Assembly (NCBI RefSeq): GCF_900142385.1
Contig: NZ_FRAQ01000001.1
Coordinates: 1,860,001-1,924,000, forward strand
Direction: 5' to 3'
Origin: Marinobacter antarcticus
GTDB taxonomy: Bacteria > Pseudomonadota > Gammaproteobacteria > Pseudomonadales > Oleiphilaceae
Length of the DNA stretch: 64,000 nucleotides
Position 1 is the stretch's first letter; each line of letters begins with the position of its first letter. The position numbers and the translations under genes were made by a program. Under the pieces are notes generated by a model. The model searched no databases. It saw only the letters and a program-made list of their open reading frames with translations, and was not told the DNA's origin. Positions 23,932-33,010 of this stretch are shown here, in pieces.

Positions 23932-25068
23932 ATGGCAGAAGAGAACGACAACAGTCAGGAAAAAACCGAAGAGGCTACCCCCCGAAGGCTCGAAAAAGCC
24001 CGGGAGGATGGCCAGACTGCGCGGTCAAAAGAGCTGGCCACCATGGCTGTATTGATCGCCGGTGCCGGTGGTTTGTTGATCTTCGGAGCTCAGCTGGGTG
24101 CCGCAATGGAGGCCATCATGCGCGATGCCTTCACGCTGGAGCGCTCCGCGATATTCGACACCCGGCATATGAGCATTCAACTGTTGGCGTCCGCCAAAGA
24201 AGCAGCCTGGGCTCTTGCGCCAATTCTCTTGCTGCTTCTCATCGCTGCCATTGCTGGCTCCATCGGCATCGGCGGTTTGCTGTTCAGCGGTAAAGCTATC
24301 GCTCCCAAGCTCAATCGCATGGACCCCATGAAAGGCCTGGGCAGAATGTTCTCCGCGCGTTCCTTGATCGAACTGGTGAAAGCTATCGCGAAAGTCGGTC
24401 TGGTTATGGCGTTAGCAATTCTCATACTGGACATCCGTACCGAAGACCTGCTTGCCATCGCAGAAGAACCCACGGTACCGGCCATGGAGCACGTGCTCTG
24501 GACACTTGGGTGGAGTTTCTTCCTGCTTTCTTGTTCCACCATCATCATTGCCATTATCGACGTGCCGTTTCAGCTTTTTGATCATCAGAAAAAACTGCGG
24601 ATGACCAAGCAGGAAGTTAAAGACGAATACAAGGACACTGAGGGCAAGCCTGAGGTCAAAGGCAAAATTCGCCAGCTTCAACGCGAAATGTCCCAGCGCC
24701 GCATGATGCAGGATGTGCCCACTGCAGACGTTGTCATCACCAATCCGACCCACTATGCCGTGGCTCTGAAGTACGATTCCAACTCCATGGGTGCGCCGAA
24801 GGTCGTCGCCAAAGGCAATGATGAGACCGCTTTCAAAATCATGGAAATCGCCCGGGAATACAAAGTCGAGATCCTACGCACGCCACCTCTTACTCGTGCC
24901 GTTTACCACAACAGTGACATAGGCGACGAAATCCCCGACGGCCTGTATATGGCCATCGCCCAGGTGCTGGCCTACGTGTTCCAACTCCGGCAGTTCCGCA
25001 AGGGGCGCGGGCCCAAGCCCGGCATGCCTGATCTTCCGATCCCCTCGGATTTGCGACGGGATATTTGA
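23932..25068 (+). CDS. flhB: FlhB, export-gate substrate-specificity switch
   Basis: A 378-residue membrane protein with a charged N-terminus (EKTEEATPRRLEKAREDGQ), four transmembrane helices between about 38 and 215, and a cytoplasmic domain. Autocleavage occurs in NPTH at 271-274 (VVITNPTHYAVAL), which lets FliK switch export from hook to filament subunits. It ends the fliL-flhB transcript and converges with uraA 37 bp downstream, with no clear terminator in the gap. A separate homologue of its C-domain is encoded at 41652-41981. Confidence 0.96.
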   Translation: MAEENDNSQEKTEEATPRRLEKAREDGQTARSKELATMAVLIAGAGGLLIFGAQLGAAMEAIMRDAFTLERSAIFDTRHMSIQLLASAKEAAWALAPILLLLLIAAIAGSIGIGGLLFSGKAIAPKLNRMDPMKGLGRMFSARSLIELVKAIAKVGLVMALAILILDIRTEDLLAIAEEPTVPAMEHVLWTLGWSFFLLSCSTIIIAIIDVPFQLFDHQKKLRMTKQEVKDEYKDTEGKPEVKGKIRQLQREMSQRRMMQDVPTADVVITNPTHYAVALKYDSNSMGAPKVVAKGNDETAFKIMEIAREYKVEILRTPPLTRAVYHNSDIGDEIPDGLYMAIAQVLAYVFQLRQFRKGRGPKPGMPDLPIPSDLRRDI

Positions 25069-25105
25069 TTTGGTTTCTAGCCTGCAGGCACCATAGGAGT
25101 TGCTG

Positions 25106-26362
25106 TCAGTCTTCTTTGTGCTCGTAAATCGCCTTGCCCCAGGCTTCGCGGCTGCCCGGAAGTATCAGGTTCAGAATGATGGCTGCCACCGCACACAGAG
25201 CGATACCCTCAAGGTGGCCGAGAACCATGCCGCCGATACCGAACACCAGCGTTACACCCACAATAACCAGATTCCGCGACTGAGAAAGATCCACCTGATG
25301 GCGAATCAGCGTGCTCATACCCACCACCGCAATGGAACCGAACAGCAGACACAAAATGCCGCCCATAACTGGCACCGGAATCGTCTGCAGAACCGCGCCA
25401 AACTTGCCCACAAAGGCCAGCACGATCGCAGTGCAGGCCGCCCACCACATAACCTTCGGGTTAAAGTTGCGTGTCAGCATCACAGCGCCGGTCACTTCAG
25501 AGTAGGTCGTATTGGGTGGCCCGCCCAGTAAAGCGGCAGCGCTGGTAGCCAGACCGTCGCCCAGCAGAGTGCGGTGCAGGCCGGGCTTTTCCAGATAGTT
25601 TTTGCGAGTGACATTGCCAATCGCCAGAACATCCCCGATGTGCTCAATGGCCGGAGCAATGGCTACCGGAATCATGAACAGTATGGCGCCCCAGCTGAAC
25701 TGCGGGGCGACAAAGTTGGGAACCGCAAGCCAGGGCGCCTGTTGGATAGGCGTGATATCAACAATGCCCGCGAAAGCAGACAGTATATAACCAACAATCA
25801 CACCAAACATGATCGGGATCAGGCGGAAGATACCCTTGGACCAAACCGAAGCAACAATGGTCACGGTCAGCGAAATCATCGCAATCCACAGCGCCGTGTC
25901 CTGCGGTATCAGCTGGGTTCCGCCATCGCCAGTGCGGCCGGAAGCCATGTGTACCGCAACGGGTGCCAGTCCCAGACCGATCACCATGATGACCGGTCCG
26001 ATAACCACCGGGGGCAGCAGGCGGGTCACAAAGCCGGTGCCGCGCAGTCGTATTGCACCACTGAGCAGGATATAAAGAATACCCGCTGCCATCAGGCCGC
26101 CCAGGGTTTCCTCAAGGCCGAACTTGCCCTTGGAAGCAATAACCGGCGCGATAAACGCAAAAGATGAGGCCAGAAAGATTGGAATCTGGCCTCCGGTCAC
26201 AATGTGGAAAATCAGCGTGCCCAGGCCGGCGGTAAAGAGCGCAACGTTCGGATCCAGGCCAGTGATCAATGGCATCAGCACCAAAGCGCCGAAGGCTACT
26301 AGCAGCATCTGGGAGCCGGCAATCGCCTGCTTCCAGACGGGGTCATTGGTATGGTCTTCCAT
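25106..26362 (-). CDS. uraA: UraA, uracil:proton symporter
   Basis: A 418-residue NCS2 (nucleobase:cation symporter-2) transporter with about 12-14 hydrophobic segments. Signature segments are EHIGDVLAIGNVTRKNYL and GGPPNTTYSEVTGAVMLTRNFNP, which favour uracil over purine carriers. It imports uracil for salvage by Upp, whose gene ends two bases upstream of its start codon. The pair is transcribed against the flagellar genes on both sides. The C-terminus is short and charged (YEHKED). Confidence 0.93.
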   Translation of the reverse strand: MEDHTNDPVWKQAIAGSQMLLVAFGALVLMPLITGLDPNVALFTAGLGTLIFHIVTGGQIPIFLASSFAFIAPVIASKGKFGLEETLGGLMAAGILYILLSGAIRLRGTGFVTRLLPPVVIGPVIMVIGLGLAPVAVHMASGRTGDGGTQLIPQDTALWIAMISLTVTIVASVWSKGIFRLIPIMFGVIVGYILSAFAGIVDITPIQQAPWLAVPNFVAPQFSWGAILFMIPVAIAPAIEHIGDVLAIGNVTRKNYLEKPGLHRTLLGDGLATSAAALLGGPPNTTYSEVTGAVMLTRNFNPKVMWWAACTAIVLAFVGKFGAVLQTIPVPVMGGILCLLFGSIAVVGMSTLIRHQVDLSQSRNLVIVGVTLVFGIGGMVLGHLEGIALCAVAAIILNLILPGSREAWGKAIYEHKED

Positions 26363-26364
26363 GA

Positions 26365-27003
26365 TCAGACGTCCTTCTGCTTGGTGCCGAATATTTTGTC
26401 ACCGGCGTCGCCAAGACCTGGCAGGATATAGCCTTTCTCATTCAGGCACTTGTCCACCGACGCGGTATAAATGGACACATCCGGGTGCTTGTCCAGAACA
26501 TTTTTTATGCCTTCCGGAGCGGCCACCAGCACCAACGCGCGGATTTCAGTGCTTCCGGCTTTTTTGAGCAGGTCGATGGTAGAAATCATCGAACCGCCGG
26601 TGGCAACCATCGGATCAACGATCAAGGCCATGCGTTCATCCAGTTCACCGACCAGCTTTTCAAGGTAGGTATTGGCTTCCAGAGTTTCCTCGTTGCGGAT
26701 CTGGCCCACCACACTGACCCGAGCCACAGGGATCAGGCTCAGAACGCCGTCCAACATGCCGAGCCCGGCTCGCAGGATAGGGACGATCGTGATTTTTTTA
26801 CCGTGGATCTGTTCCACATTCACCGGCCCCGCCCACCCCTCAATGGTCTTTTCCTGCAGATTAAAATCCTTTGTGGCCTCGTAGGTGAGCAGTGCACCGA
26901 CTTCCTGCGCCAGTTCACGAAAGTTCTTGGTGCTGATGTCGGCACGGCGCATGAGGCCGAGTTTGTGTCTGATAAGGGGGTGTCTTACCTCGTGGATCGG
27001 CAT
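26365..27003 (-). CDS. upp: Upp, uracil phosphoribosyltransferase
   Basis: A 212-residue cytosolic enzyme converting uracil and PRPP to UMP. The PRPP-binding loop is in [15 protein letters not shown] (about 130-144), and the uracil-binding C-terminal end [17 protein letters not shown] is intact. Length is close to E. coli Upp (208). It leads the upp-uraA operon with a minus-strand promoter candidate at 27070-27098. I see no pyrimidine attenuator in the short leader. Confidence 0.96.
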   Translation of the reverse strand: MPIHEVRHPLIRHKLGLMRRADISTKNFRELAQEVGALLTYEATKDFNLQEKTIEGWAGPVNVEQIHGKKITIVPILRAGLGMLDGVLSLIPVARVSVVGQIRNEETLEANTYLEKLVGELDERMALIVDPMVATGGSMISTIDLLKKAGSTEIRALVLVAAPEGIKNVLDKHPDVSIYTASVDKCLNEKGYILPGLGDAGDKIFGTKQKDV

Positions 27004-27069
27004 GGGCTCACCTGTTTGTGGGTCTGAGGTTGTGGAGTTCAGGGTGCAATATCGCGATTAAGTGGCGCA

Positions 27070-27098
27070 AGGATACCGCATCTTAGAATGTGAGTCAG
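27070..27098 (-). promoter_or_regulatory. Possible sigma-70 promoter of upp-uraA
   Basis: On the minus strand, CTGACT at 27098-27093, a 17-bp spacer and TATCCT at 27075-27070. The start would be about 60 bp before upp. The match is modest. Confidence 0.35.
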
Positions 27099-27137
27099 GC
27101 AGGTAAGGCCAGCTCGCGAACGAAAAATCGAACACGG

Positions 27138-27152
27138 TGGTATGGATCTTGC
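27138..27152 (+). promoter_or_regulatory. Sigma-54 promoter of flhA
   Basis: TGGTATGGATCTTGC has GG at 27139-27140 and GC at 27151-27152 (N10), with a good TTGC -12 element. It lies 85 bp before the flhA start, where Pseudomonas flhA also has an RpoN/FleQ promoter. Confidence 0.6.
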
Positions 27153-27236
27153 GGTATCACTGTAAAAGACGCCTGGGCGTCAGAATTTCGACCCTTAAAA
27201 CGCCTTCAGAAACAGTAAATCGGAGATGCTTCCGGC

Positions 27237-29417
27237 ATGGACACAGCTTTAGTCCTTCGTAATGTCAAATCCCTGACGCGGGGCAATCTCGGTGTGCCCG
27301 TCATGCTGATGGGTTTGCTGGGCATGATGATACTGCCCATGCCTGCTTTTCTGCTGGACGTATTTTTCACGTTCAACATCACGCTCTCGATTGTCATTCT
27401 GCTGGTGTGTGTCTATGCACTGCGGCCCATGGAATTTGCCTCCTTCCCGACGGTATTGCTGGTCGCAACCCTTCTGCGCCTGGCGTTGAACGTGGCTTCC
27501 ACCCGGATTGTGTTGCTGGAAGGGCATGAGGGCGGGGATGCAGCGGGTAAGGTTATCGAGTCATTCGGTGCCGTGCTGATTGGTGGGAACTACGCGGTCG
27601 GCCTCGTGGTCTTCGCCATTCTGATGATTATTAACTTCCTGGTTGTTACCAAGGGTGCCGGCCGGGTTTCGGAAGTAAGCGCGCGGTTTACCCTGGATGC
27701 GATGCCGGGCAAGCAGATGGCTATTGACGCCGATCTGAACGCCGGTCTTGTGAATCAGGAAGAGGCTAAACACCGGCGTGCAGAGATAGCGCAGGAAGCC
27801 GATTTCTATGGCTCTATGGATGGTGCGTCCAAGTTTGTTAAAGGCGATGCGGTCGCAGGCCTGCTGATTCTGGCGATCAACATTATTGGCGGTGTTGCCA
27901 TTGGTATGGTCCAGCATGGCCTTGATTTCGGGCTTGCCATGGAGCGCTATGCGCTTCTCACCATTGGTGATGGGCTGGTCGCCCAGATCCCGTCACTGCT
28001 GCTTTCTACCTCTGCTGCAATCATGGTTACCCGTGTGACCTCCAGTCAGGATATGGGCGGGCAGATTCTTCAGCAGCTGTTCAATGCTCCCAAGGCTCTG
28101 GCGATAGCGGCAGGCATTCTGCTCCTGTTGGGCCTGATTCCGGGCATGCCCCATGTGGCATTTTTGGGGCTCGGGAGCCTCGCTGCCGCTGGAGCCTGGT
28201 TTATCTGGAAGAAAGACCAGCAGACTGTTGAAGAGGGTGGCTTGTTCCCGGGCCAGGGTGGCGCCGGTGTTGTACCCGGCCCTGGTGGCCGTGAAGCGCC
28301 ACTGGCAGGTGACACTGGCGGCGATCAGGGCCGTCAGTTACCTGCGCCGGGAGAGACCCGGGAGCTGGGCTGGGACGATGTGGCAACAGTGGATATTGTC
28401 GGGCTGGAAGTCGGCTACCGCCTGATACCGCTGGTCGACAAGTCCCAGGGTGGCCAGCTGCTAAGCCGCATCAAGGGTGTCCGTAAAAAACTGTCTCAGG
28501 ACATGGGGTTTCTGATGCCCTCCGTGCACATCCGCGACAATCTGGATCTCATGCCCAATGTGTATCGCATCACTCTAATGGGGGTAACGATAGCCGAAGC
28601 GGAAATACATCCCGACCGGGAACTGGCCATCGACCCCGGCCAGGTATTCGGAAAAATCGAAGGGATAGAAGGCAAGGATCCGGCCTTTGGCCTGGATGCG
28701 AGCTGGATTGAACCGGAGAAAAAAGATCAGGCTCAGACACTTGGCTATACCGTAGTTGATGCCAGCACGGTTGTCGCTACGCACCTGAACCAGGTTCTGC
28801 AAAAACATGCCCACGAACTGTTGGGGCACGAAGAAGTCCAGAAATGGCTGGATCAACTGGAAAAGGTCTCGCCCAAGCTGGCAGAAGAGCTGGTGCCGAC
28901 TACGGTGTCCATCAGCCTTTTGTTGAAAGTGCTCCAGAACCTGCTCAAAGAAGAAGTTCCCATCCGGGATATGCGGTCCATTGCCGAATCCATCGTGAAC
29001 GTGCATCCGAAGAGTCAGGATCCCAGGTTGCTGACGACGTTGGCACGTCAGGCTCTTCGTCGGATGATCGTTCAGAGCATCTGTGGCAATGATCAGGAGA
29101 TACCAGTGATTACTCTGGATCCGGATCTGGAACAGTTATTGCTAAAGTCTGTTCAGCAGAGTCAACAATCTGGCGGCCAGGAAGATATAGGTATGGTTCT
29201 GGAGCCGAATATGGTGGAGAAGCTGCAGCGCTCTTTGCAAGACAGCGTTCAGCGCCAGGAAGTTCTGGGTAAGCCCGCCATCCTTTTGGTATCCGGCCCG
29301 CTGAGGCCGGTGCTTGCAAAGTTTGCCAGTTTCGGTGTGGAGCGGCTGCATGTGCTTTCGTACCAGGAAATACCGGATAACAAGCAGATTACGATCGTGG
29401 CGTCCGTGGGCCAGTAG
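27237..29417 (+). CDS. flhA: FlhA, flagellar export-gate protein
   Basis: A 726-residue protein. The N-terminal membrane domain (about 20-330) has about eight helices and the FHIPEP-type signature in ALRPMEFASFPTVLLVATLLRLALNVASTR. The cytoplasmic domain (about 380-726) forms the nonameric docking ring for FliI/FliJ and chaperone-substrate complexes. The linker between them (about 330-380) is Gly/Pro-rich and longer than usual, which explains the extra length over E. coli FlhA (692). A GGAG lies 11 bases before the ATG. flhF follows after 60 bp. Confidence 0.96.
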   Translation: MDTALVLRNVKSLTRGNLGVPVMLMGLLGMMILPMPAFLLDVFFTFNITLSIVILLVCVYALRPMEFASFPTVLLVATLLRLALNVASTRIVLLEGHEGGDAAGKVIESFGAVLIGGNYAVGLVVFAILMIINFLVVTKGAGRVSEVSARFTLDAMPGKQMAIDADLNAGLVNQEEAKHRRAEIAQEADFYGSMDGASKFVKGDAVAGLLILAINIIGGVAIGMVQHGLDFGLAMERYALLTIGDGLVAQIPSLLLSTSAAIMVTRVTSSQDMGGQILQQLFNAPKALAIAAGILLLLGLIPGMPHVAFLGLGSLAAAGAWFIWKKDQQTVEEGGLFPGQGGAGVVPGPGGREAPLAGDTGGDQGRQLPAPGETRELGWDDVATVDIVGLEVGYRLIPLVDKSQGGQLLSRIKGVRKKLSQDMGFLMPSVHIRDNLDLMPNVYRITLMGVTIAEAEIHPDRELAIDPGQVFGKIEGIEGKDPAFGLDASWIEPEKKDQAQTLGYTVVDASTVVATHLNQVLQKHAHELLGHEEVQKWLDQLEKVSPKLAEELVPTTVSISLLLKVLQNLLKEEVPIRDMRSIAESIVNVHPKSQDPRLLTTLARQALRRMIVQSICGNDQEIPVITLDPDLEQLLLKSVQQSQQSGGQEDIGMVLEPNMVEKLQRSLQDSVQRQEVLGKPAILLVSGPLRPVLAKFASFGVERLHVLSYQEIPDNKQITIVASVGQ

Positions 29418-29477
29418 GCATGCGGATGAAAGAACGGACAACGCCGATACAGCGTTGCCGGTGGAGGATGCAATAAC

Positions 29478-30797
29478 ATGAAAGTGAAACGTTTTTTTGC
29501 CAAGAGCATGGCCGAAGCACTGAAACAGATCAGTGAGCAGATGGGGCCAGATGCTGTCATCCTATCCAACCGGCGAGTAGATGGTGGCGTTGAAATTGTC
29601 TCTGCGCTGGATTACGACGAAAATATGGCGCGCCAGAGCCTTGGCGAAAAAGCCAGTGAGGCCACCAACGGAGCCCGACTTGCGGAAATGCAGGCCGAGC
29701 AGCACCGCCGGCTGGAAGATGAGCTGAGTCGCTCCCGCTCACGTATTCGCGATGTTCGCGAAAATCGAGCAGCGCGCAGTCAGGGCTATGCCGAAGCATC
29801 GTTTGCGGAGCTGCATGAAGCAGCGAGTGAAGGTTATGAGGAACCTGCCTCCGCAAGCGTCAGCAGCAATACCGACTATTCCGATGAGCTTGCCAGCATG
29901 CGTGCAGAAATCAGCTCTTTGCGGGATCTCATGAGTGGCCAGCGCAATGAGCCGGAAGAACCCGGCGTCAACGCGGTTCAGCAGCGGCTGGCAGAGCGGT
30001 TGCAGGAATTTGGCCTGAGCCCGGATCTGGCAGGCTCTCTCTCCCGTCGACACAAAAGCGGGAAGCTTGATGACGGCTGGAAGCGGGCCCTGAAAATGCT
30101 CGTTACCGGCGTGCGCACAGCGCGTCAGGAGTGGCTGGACGAGGGGGGGGTTTATGCACTGGTCGGCCCCACGGGCGCTGGCAAGACCACCACGATTGGC
30201 AAGCTGGCTGCCCGTTATGTGCTGAAGCACGGTGCCGATTCTTTGGCGCTGGTTACCACAGATCGCTATCGGGTTGCCGCGCATGAGCAGCTTTTCGTGT
30301 TTGGTCGCATTCTGAATGTGCCGGTCCGGGTGGTGGATGAAAGCCACACACTGGATGATATTCTTGATGAGCTGTCGGATCGCCATCTGGTGCTGATTGA
30401 TACCGCGGGGCTGACCAGCTCCGAGAAGGGCTATCAGGAGCAACTGACAGAGCTGGCCCGCAGTCACCATAATGTGCGTACACACTTGGTTGTTTCCGCA
30501 ACCAGCCAGCCGCGAATTATGAAATCCGTATGGCATTGCTATAAGATGGCAAATCTTTCGGGCTGCGTAATGACAAAAATTGACGAAGCCCTGACACTGG
30601 GCGAGTCTCTGGGATTTGTGATGGAAACCGGATTGCCGGTGGCCTACTACACAGATGGGCAAAAGATTCCTGGAGATCTGCATCATGCCGAAGCGGTTCC
30701 GCTAGTGCGCCTGGCTGTCGAGCGCCTTAAAACGCTTCAGCAACAGGCCGCTGCAGAGCGGTTACCTGACGCAGAGCGTCCGCGCGAAACGGCATGA
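29478..30797 (+). CDS. flhF: FlhF, polar flagellum placement GTPase
   Basis: A 439-residue SRP-type GTPase. Residues 1-60 form the conserved N-terminal domain (MKVKRFFAKSMAEALKQI), followed by a variable, coiled and acidic linker (60-165) and the NG domain with Walker A GPTGAGKT at 230-237. FlhF recruits the first basal-body parts to the cell pole. FleN, encoded next, opposes it to keep the flagellum number low. Together they indicate a polar flagellum. The gap to fleN is 72 bp. Confidence 0.95.
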   Translation: MKVKRFFAKSMAEALKQISEQMGPDAVILSNRRVDGGVEIVSALDYDENMARQSLGEKASEATNGARLAEMQAEQHRRLEDELSRSRSRIRDVRENRAARSQGYAEASFAELHEAASEGYEEPASASVSSNTDYSDELASMRAEISSLRDLMSGQRNEPEEPGVNAVQQRLAERLQEFGLSPDLAGSLSRRHKSGKLDDGWKRALKMLVTGVRTARQEWLDEGGVYALVGPTGAGKTTTIGKLAARYVLKHGADSLALVTTDRYRVAAHEQLFVFGRILNVPVRVVDESHTLDDILDELSDRHLVLIDTAGLTSSEKGYQEQLTELARSHHNVRTHLVVSATSQPRIMKSVWHCYKMANLSGCVMTKIDEALTLGESLGFVMETGLPVAYYTDGQKIPGDLHHAEAVPLVRLAVERLKTLQQQAAAERLPDAERPRETA

Positions 30798-30869
30798 GGC
30801 CCTGAAGATCTGAGCTGCATCCAGCTACGAACCATACCCGGCTAAACGTTGTGAGAGATAATAAACAGT

Positions 30870-31682
30870 ATGAGCAAACCACATCCGGTACAGGTGATCG
30901 CAGTTTCCGGCGGTAAGGGCGGTGTCGGCAAGAGTAACGTGTCGGTCAATCTTGCCATCGCTCTGGCCCAGAAGGGCCGGCGTGTGGTTTTGCTTGATGC
31001 CGACCTTGGTCTGGGCAACATTGATGTGCTGCTTGGCATTACGGCAAATCGTACCTTGCAGGATGTGCTGGCGGGCGAGTGCGATCTTCGAGACGTTCTG
31101 GTTAACGGCCCGGGGGGTATCAAAATTGTTCCGGCATCTTCCGGCACGCAACGCATGACTCAGCTCAGCCCTATGGAACACGCAGGCCTGATCAACGCAT
31201 TCAGCGAGCTGGGTGATCAGATGGATGTACTCATTGTGGACACTGCAGCGGGCATTTCCGAGGCGGTAGTGAGTTTTCTCCGGGCCTCCCAGGAGTTGCT
31301 GCTGGTCGTTTGCGATGAGCCGACATCCATCACTGACGCCTATGCTCTGATTAAGCTGATGAATCGTGACTACGGCACCAACCGCTTCCGGATTCTCGCC
31401 AATCAGGTGGGTACTGAGCAGGAAGGTCGTCATCTGTTTGAAAAACTGACCCGGGTCACCGAACGCTTTCTGGACGTGGCACTGCAATATGTAGGTATGG
31501 TGCCGTACGACGAAGCTGTGAAAAAAGCCGTTCAGCGTCAGAAAGCAGTGCTGGAAGCCTACCCTCGGGCCAAAGCCTCGCTTGCGATCAAGGCACTGGC
31601 TGAAAAAGTAGAGACTTGGCCGCTGCCTTCATCTCCCCGCGGGCATCTGGAGTTTTTTGTGGAGCGGCTCGTCGAAGTCTGA
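30870..31682 (+). CDS. fleN: FleN/FlhG, flagellar number regulator (MinD/ParA ATPase)
   Basis: A 270-residue MinD-like ATPase with deviant Walker A GGKGGVGKS at 14-22 and the switch segment LIVDTAAGIS. In Pseudomonas it binds FleQ and represses its ATPase so that one flagellum is made. It is also called FlhG in Vibrio. The C-terminus likely includes a membrane-targeting helix. The gene is followed 29 bp later by fliA, and the whole flhA-fliA block appears co-transcribed. Confidence 0.94.
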   Translation: MSKPHPVQVIAVSGGKGGVGKSNVSVNLAIALAQKGRRVVLLDADLGLGNIDVLLGITANRTLQDVLAGECDLRDVLVNGPGGIKIVPASSGTQRMTQLSPMEHAGLINAFSELGDQMDVLIVDTAAGISEAVVSFLRASQELLLVVCDEPTSITDAYALIKLMNRDYGTNRFRILANQVGTEQEGRHLFEKLTRVTERFLDVALQYVGMVPYDEAVKKAVQRQKAVLEAYPRAKASLAIKALAEKVETWPLPSSPRGHLEFFVERLVEV

Positions 31683-31711
31683 AACGGAACCCGTTAAACA
31701 ATACCGGATAC

Positions 31712-32455
31712 ATGACATTGTCGAAAAATCTGGGAATCTATCACCAGGCTGGCGTAAAAAGTTCCTCGGAACTGATTGAGACGCACGCGCCTCTGGTCAA
31801 GAAAATTGCTCTTCATCTTTTGGCGCGGCTGCCAGCCTCCGTGCAACTGGATGACCTTATGCAGGCCGGCATGATTGGATTGCTGGAGGCTGCTCAACGC
31901 TATAGCTCAACCAAAGGCGCAACATTCGAGACCTATGCGGGGATACGCATTCGCGGTGCCATGGTGGATGAAATCCGCAAAGGCGACTGGGTGCCGCGCT
32001 CTGTTCACAGGAACGCCCGCCGGGTTGCTCAGGCTATCAAGGCTGTTGAAAATCGTATGGGGCGTGAAGCACAGGACGGTGAGGTTGCCGAAGAACTCGG
32101 CATGGAGCTTTCTCAATACCACGCCACTTTGTCGGATGCGAGCAGCGGGCGACTTTTTAGCCTTGATGAGCTCAATGAATCCGGAGAGCTGCCGATAGAA
32201 GAAACAGAGGCCAGCGATAATCCGCTGGACGGCCTGACTTCGGATTCCTTTCAGAGCAATCTGGCCGCTGCTATTGAACAGCTCCCTGAGCGGGAAAAAC
32301 TGGTTCTGAGCCTGTATTACCAGGATGAACTGAACCTCAAAGAAATCGGTGCAGTGCTGGGCGTCAGCGAAAGCAGAGTCAGCCAGATTCACAGCCAGGC
32401 GGCGCTACGGCTTCGTGCCAGGCTCTCGGAATGGCGTAATGATGATGGCAGTTAG
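31712..32455 (+). CDS. fliA: FliA, sigma-28 flagellar sigma factor
   Basis: A 247-residue sigma factor. Region 2 has GLLEAAQRYSSTKGATFETYAGIRIRGAMVDEIR, region 3 follows, and region 4 (about 195-243) has the helix-turn-helix LKEIGAVLGVSESRVSQIHSQA. It transcribes late genes (flagellin, stators, chemotaxis) after FlgM is exported. The ATG at 31712 is preferred over an upstream TTG lying inside fleN, because family homology starts near MTLSKNLGIYH. A FliA-type promoter is visible at 38653-38679. Confidence 0.96.
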   Translation: MTLSKNLGIYHQAGVKSSSELIETHAPLVKKIALHLLARLPASVQLDDLMQAGMIGLLEAAQRYSSTKGATFETYAGIRIRGAMVDEIRKGDWVPRSVHRNARRVAQAIKAVENRMGREAQDGEVAEELGMELSQYHATLSDASSGRLFSLDELNESGELPIEETEASDNPLDGLTSDSFQSNLAAAIEQLPEREKLVLSLYYQDELNLKEIGAVLGVSESRVSQIHSQAALRLRARLSEWRNDDGS

Positions 32456-32615
32456 GCCCGTCTCAGGTTTCTGGATCGTACTGGAGTGTAGTATTTGGTA
32501 ACCGATGCTTTACAACCGTGATAAAGATCAGACAATAAGTGGTTAAATCAGCGGCCGGCTACACTTTGAGCGCTAAGGTCAAACGAATTCCGGGTCTTAC
32601 TAACTGGAGGTCCCT

Positions 32616-32999
32616 TTGGACAAGAACATGAAAATTCTCATTGTGGACGATTTTTCCACAATGCGGCGGATTATCAAAAACCTGCTCCGTGATCTGGGTT
32701 TCACCAACACTGATGAAGCGGATGACGGCAACACTGCTCTGCCCATGCTGAAAAGCGGCAAGTACGATTTCCTGGTAACTGACTGGAACATGCCCGGAAT
32801 GTCCGGCTTTGATTTGCTCAAGGCGGTGCGGGCCGATGACAATCTGAAAACCCTCCCGGTTTTGATGGTTACTGCCGAAGCCAAGCGGGACCAGATTGTG
32901 GCAGCTGCTCAAGCCGGCGTGAATGGGTATGTGGTAAAGCCCTTCACCGCCGCCGTTCTCAAAGAAAAAATTGAGAAAATCTTTGAACGAATCCAGTAA
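32616..32999 (+). CDS. cheY: CheY, chemotaxis response regulator
   Basis: A 127-residue single receiver domain. Key residues from the chosen start are Asp11/Asp12 (IVDDF), phospho-acceptor Asp56 (VTDWNMPG), Thr86 (VTAEA) and Lys108/109 (VVKPF). CheA phosphorylates it and it binds the FliM N-terminus. TTG at 32616 is chosen because GGAGG ends five bases before it; the ATG at 32628 would be 17 bases away, too far. A 160-bp gap after fliA may hold a promoter, but I could not identify one. Confidence 0.96.
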   Translation: MDKNMKILIVDDFSTMRRIIKNLLRDLGFTNTDEADDGNTALPMLKSGKYDFLVTDWNMPGMSGFDLLKAVRADDNLKTLPVLMVTAEAKRDQIVAAAQAGVNGYVVKPFTAAVLKEKIEKIFERIQ

Positions 33000-33010
33000 A
33001 CAGAGATTGG

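Noticed and set aside
23779..24293. Arg/Gly-rich reading frame over the fliR-flhB junction
   Set aside because: It overlaps two conserved membrane-protein genes and has the composition of a shadow frame.
25069..25105. Terminator between flhB and uraA
   Set aside because: GCCTGCAGGC is a self-complementary 10-mer with no loop and no T-run.
29418..29477. FliA promoter before flhF
   Set aside because: GCCGATAC is close to the -10 consensus, but no -35 element exists at 11-bp spacing.
32456..32615. Sigma-28 or sigma-54 promoter before cheY
   Set aside because: TAAAGATC, GGTTAAAT and several GG/GC pairs were examined, but none has correct spacing and sequence at both elements.
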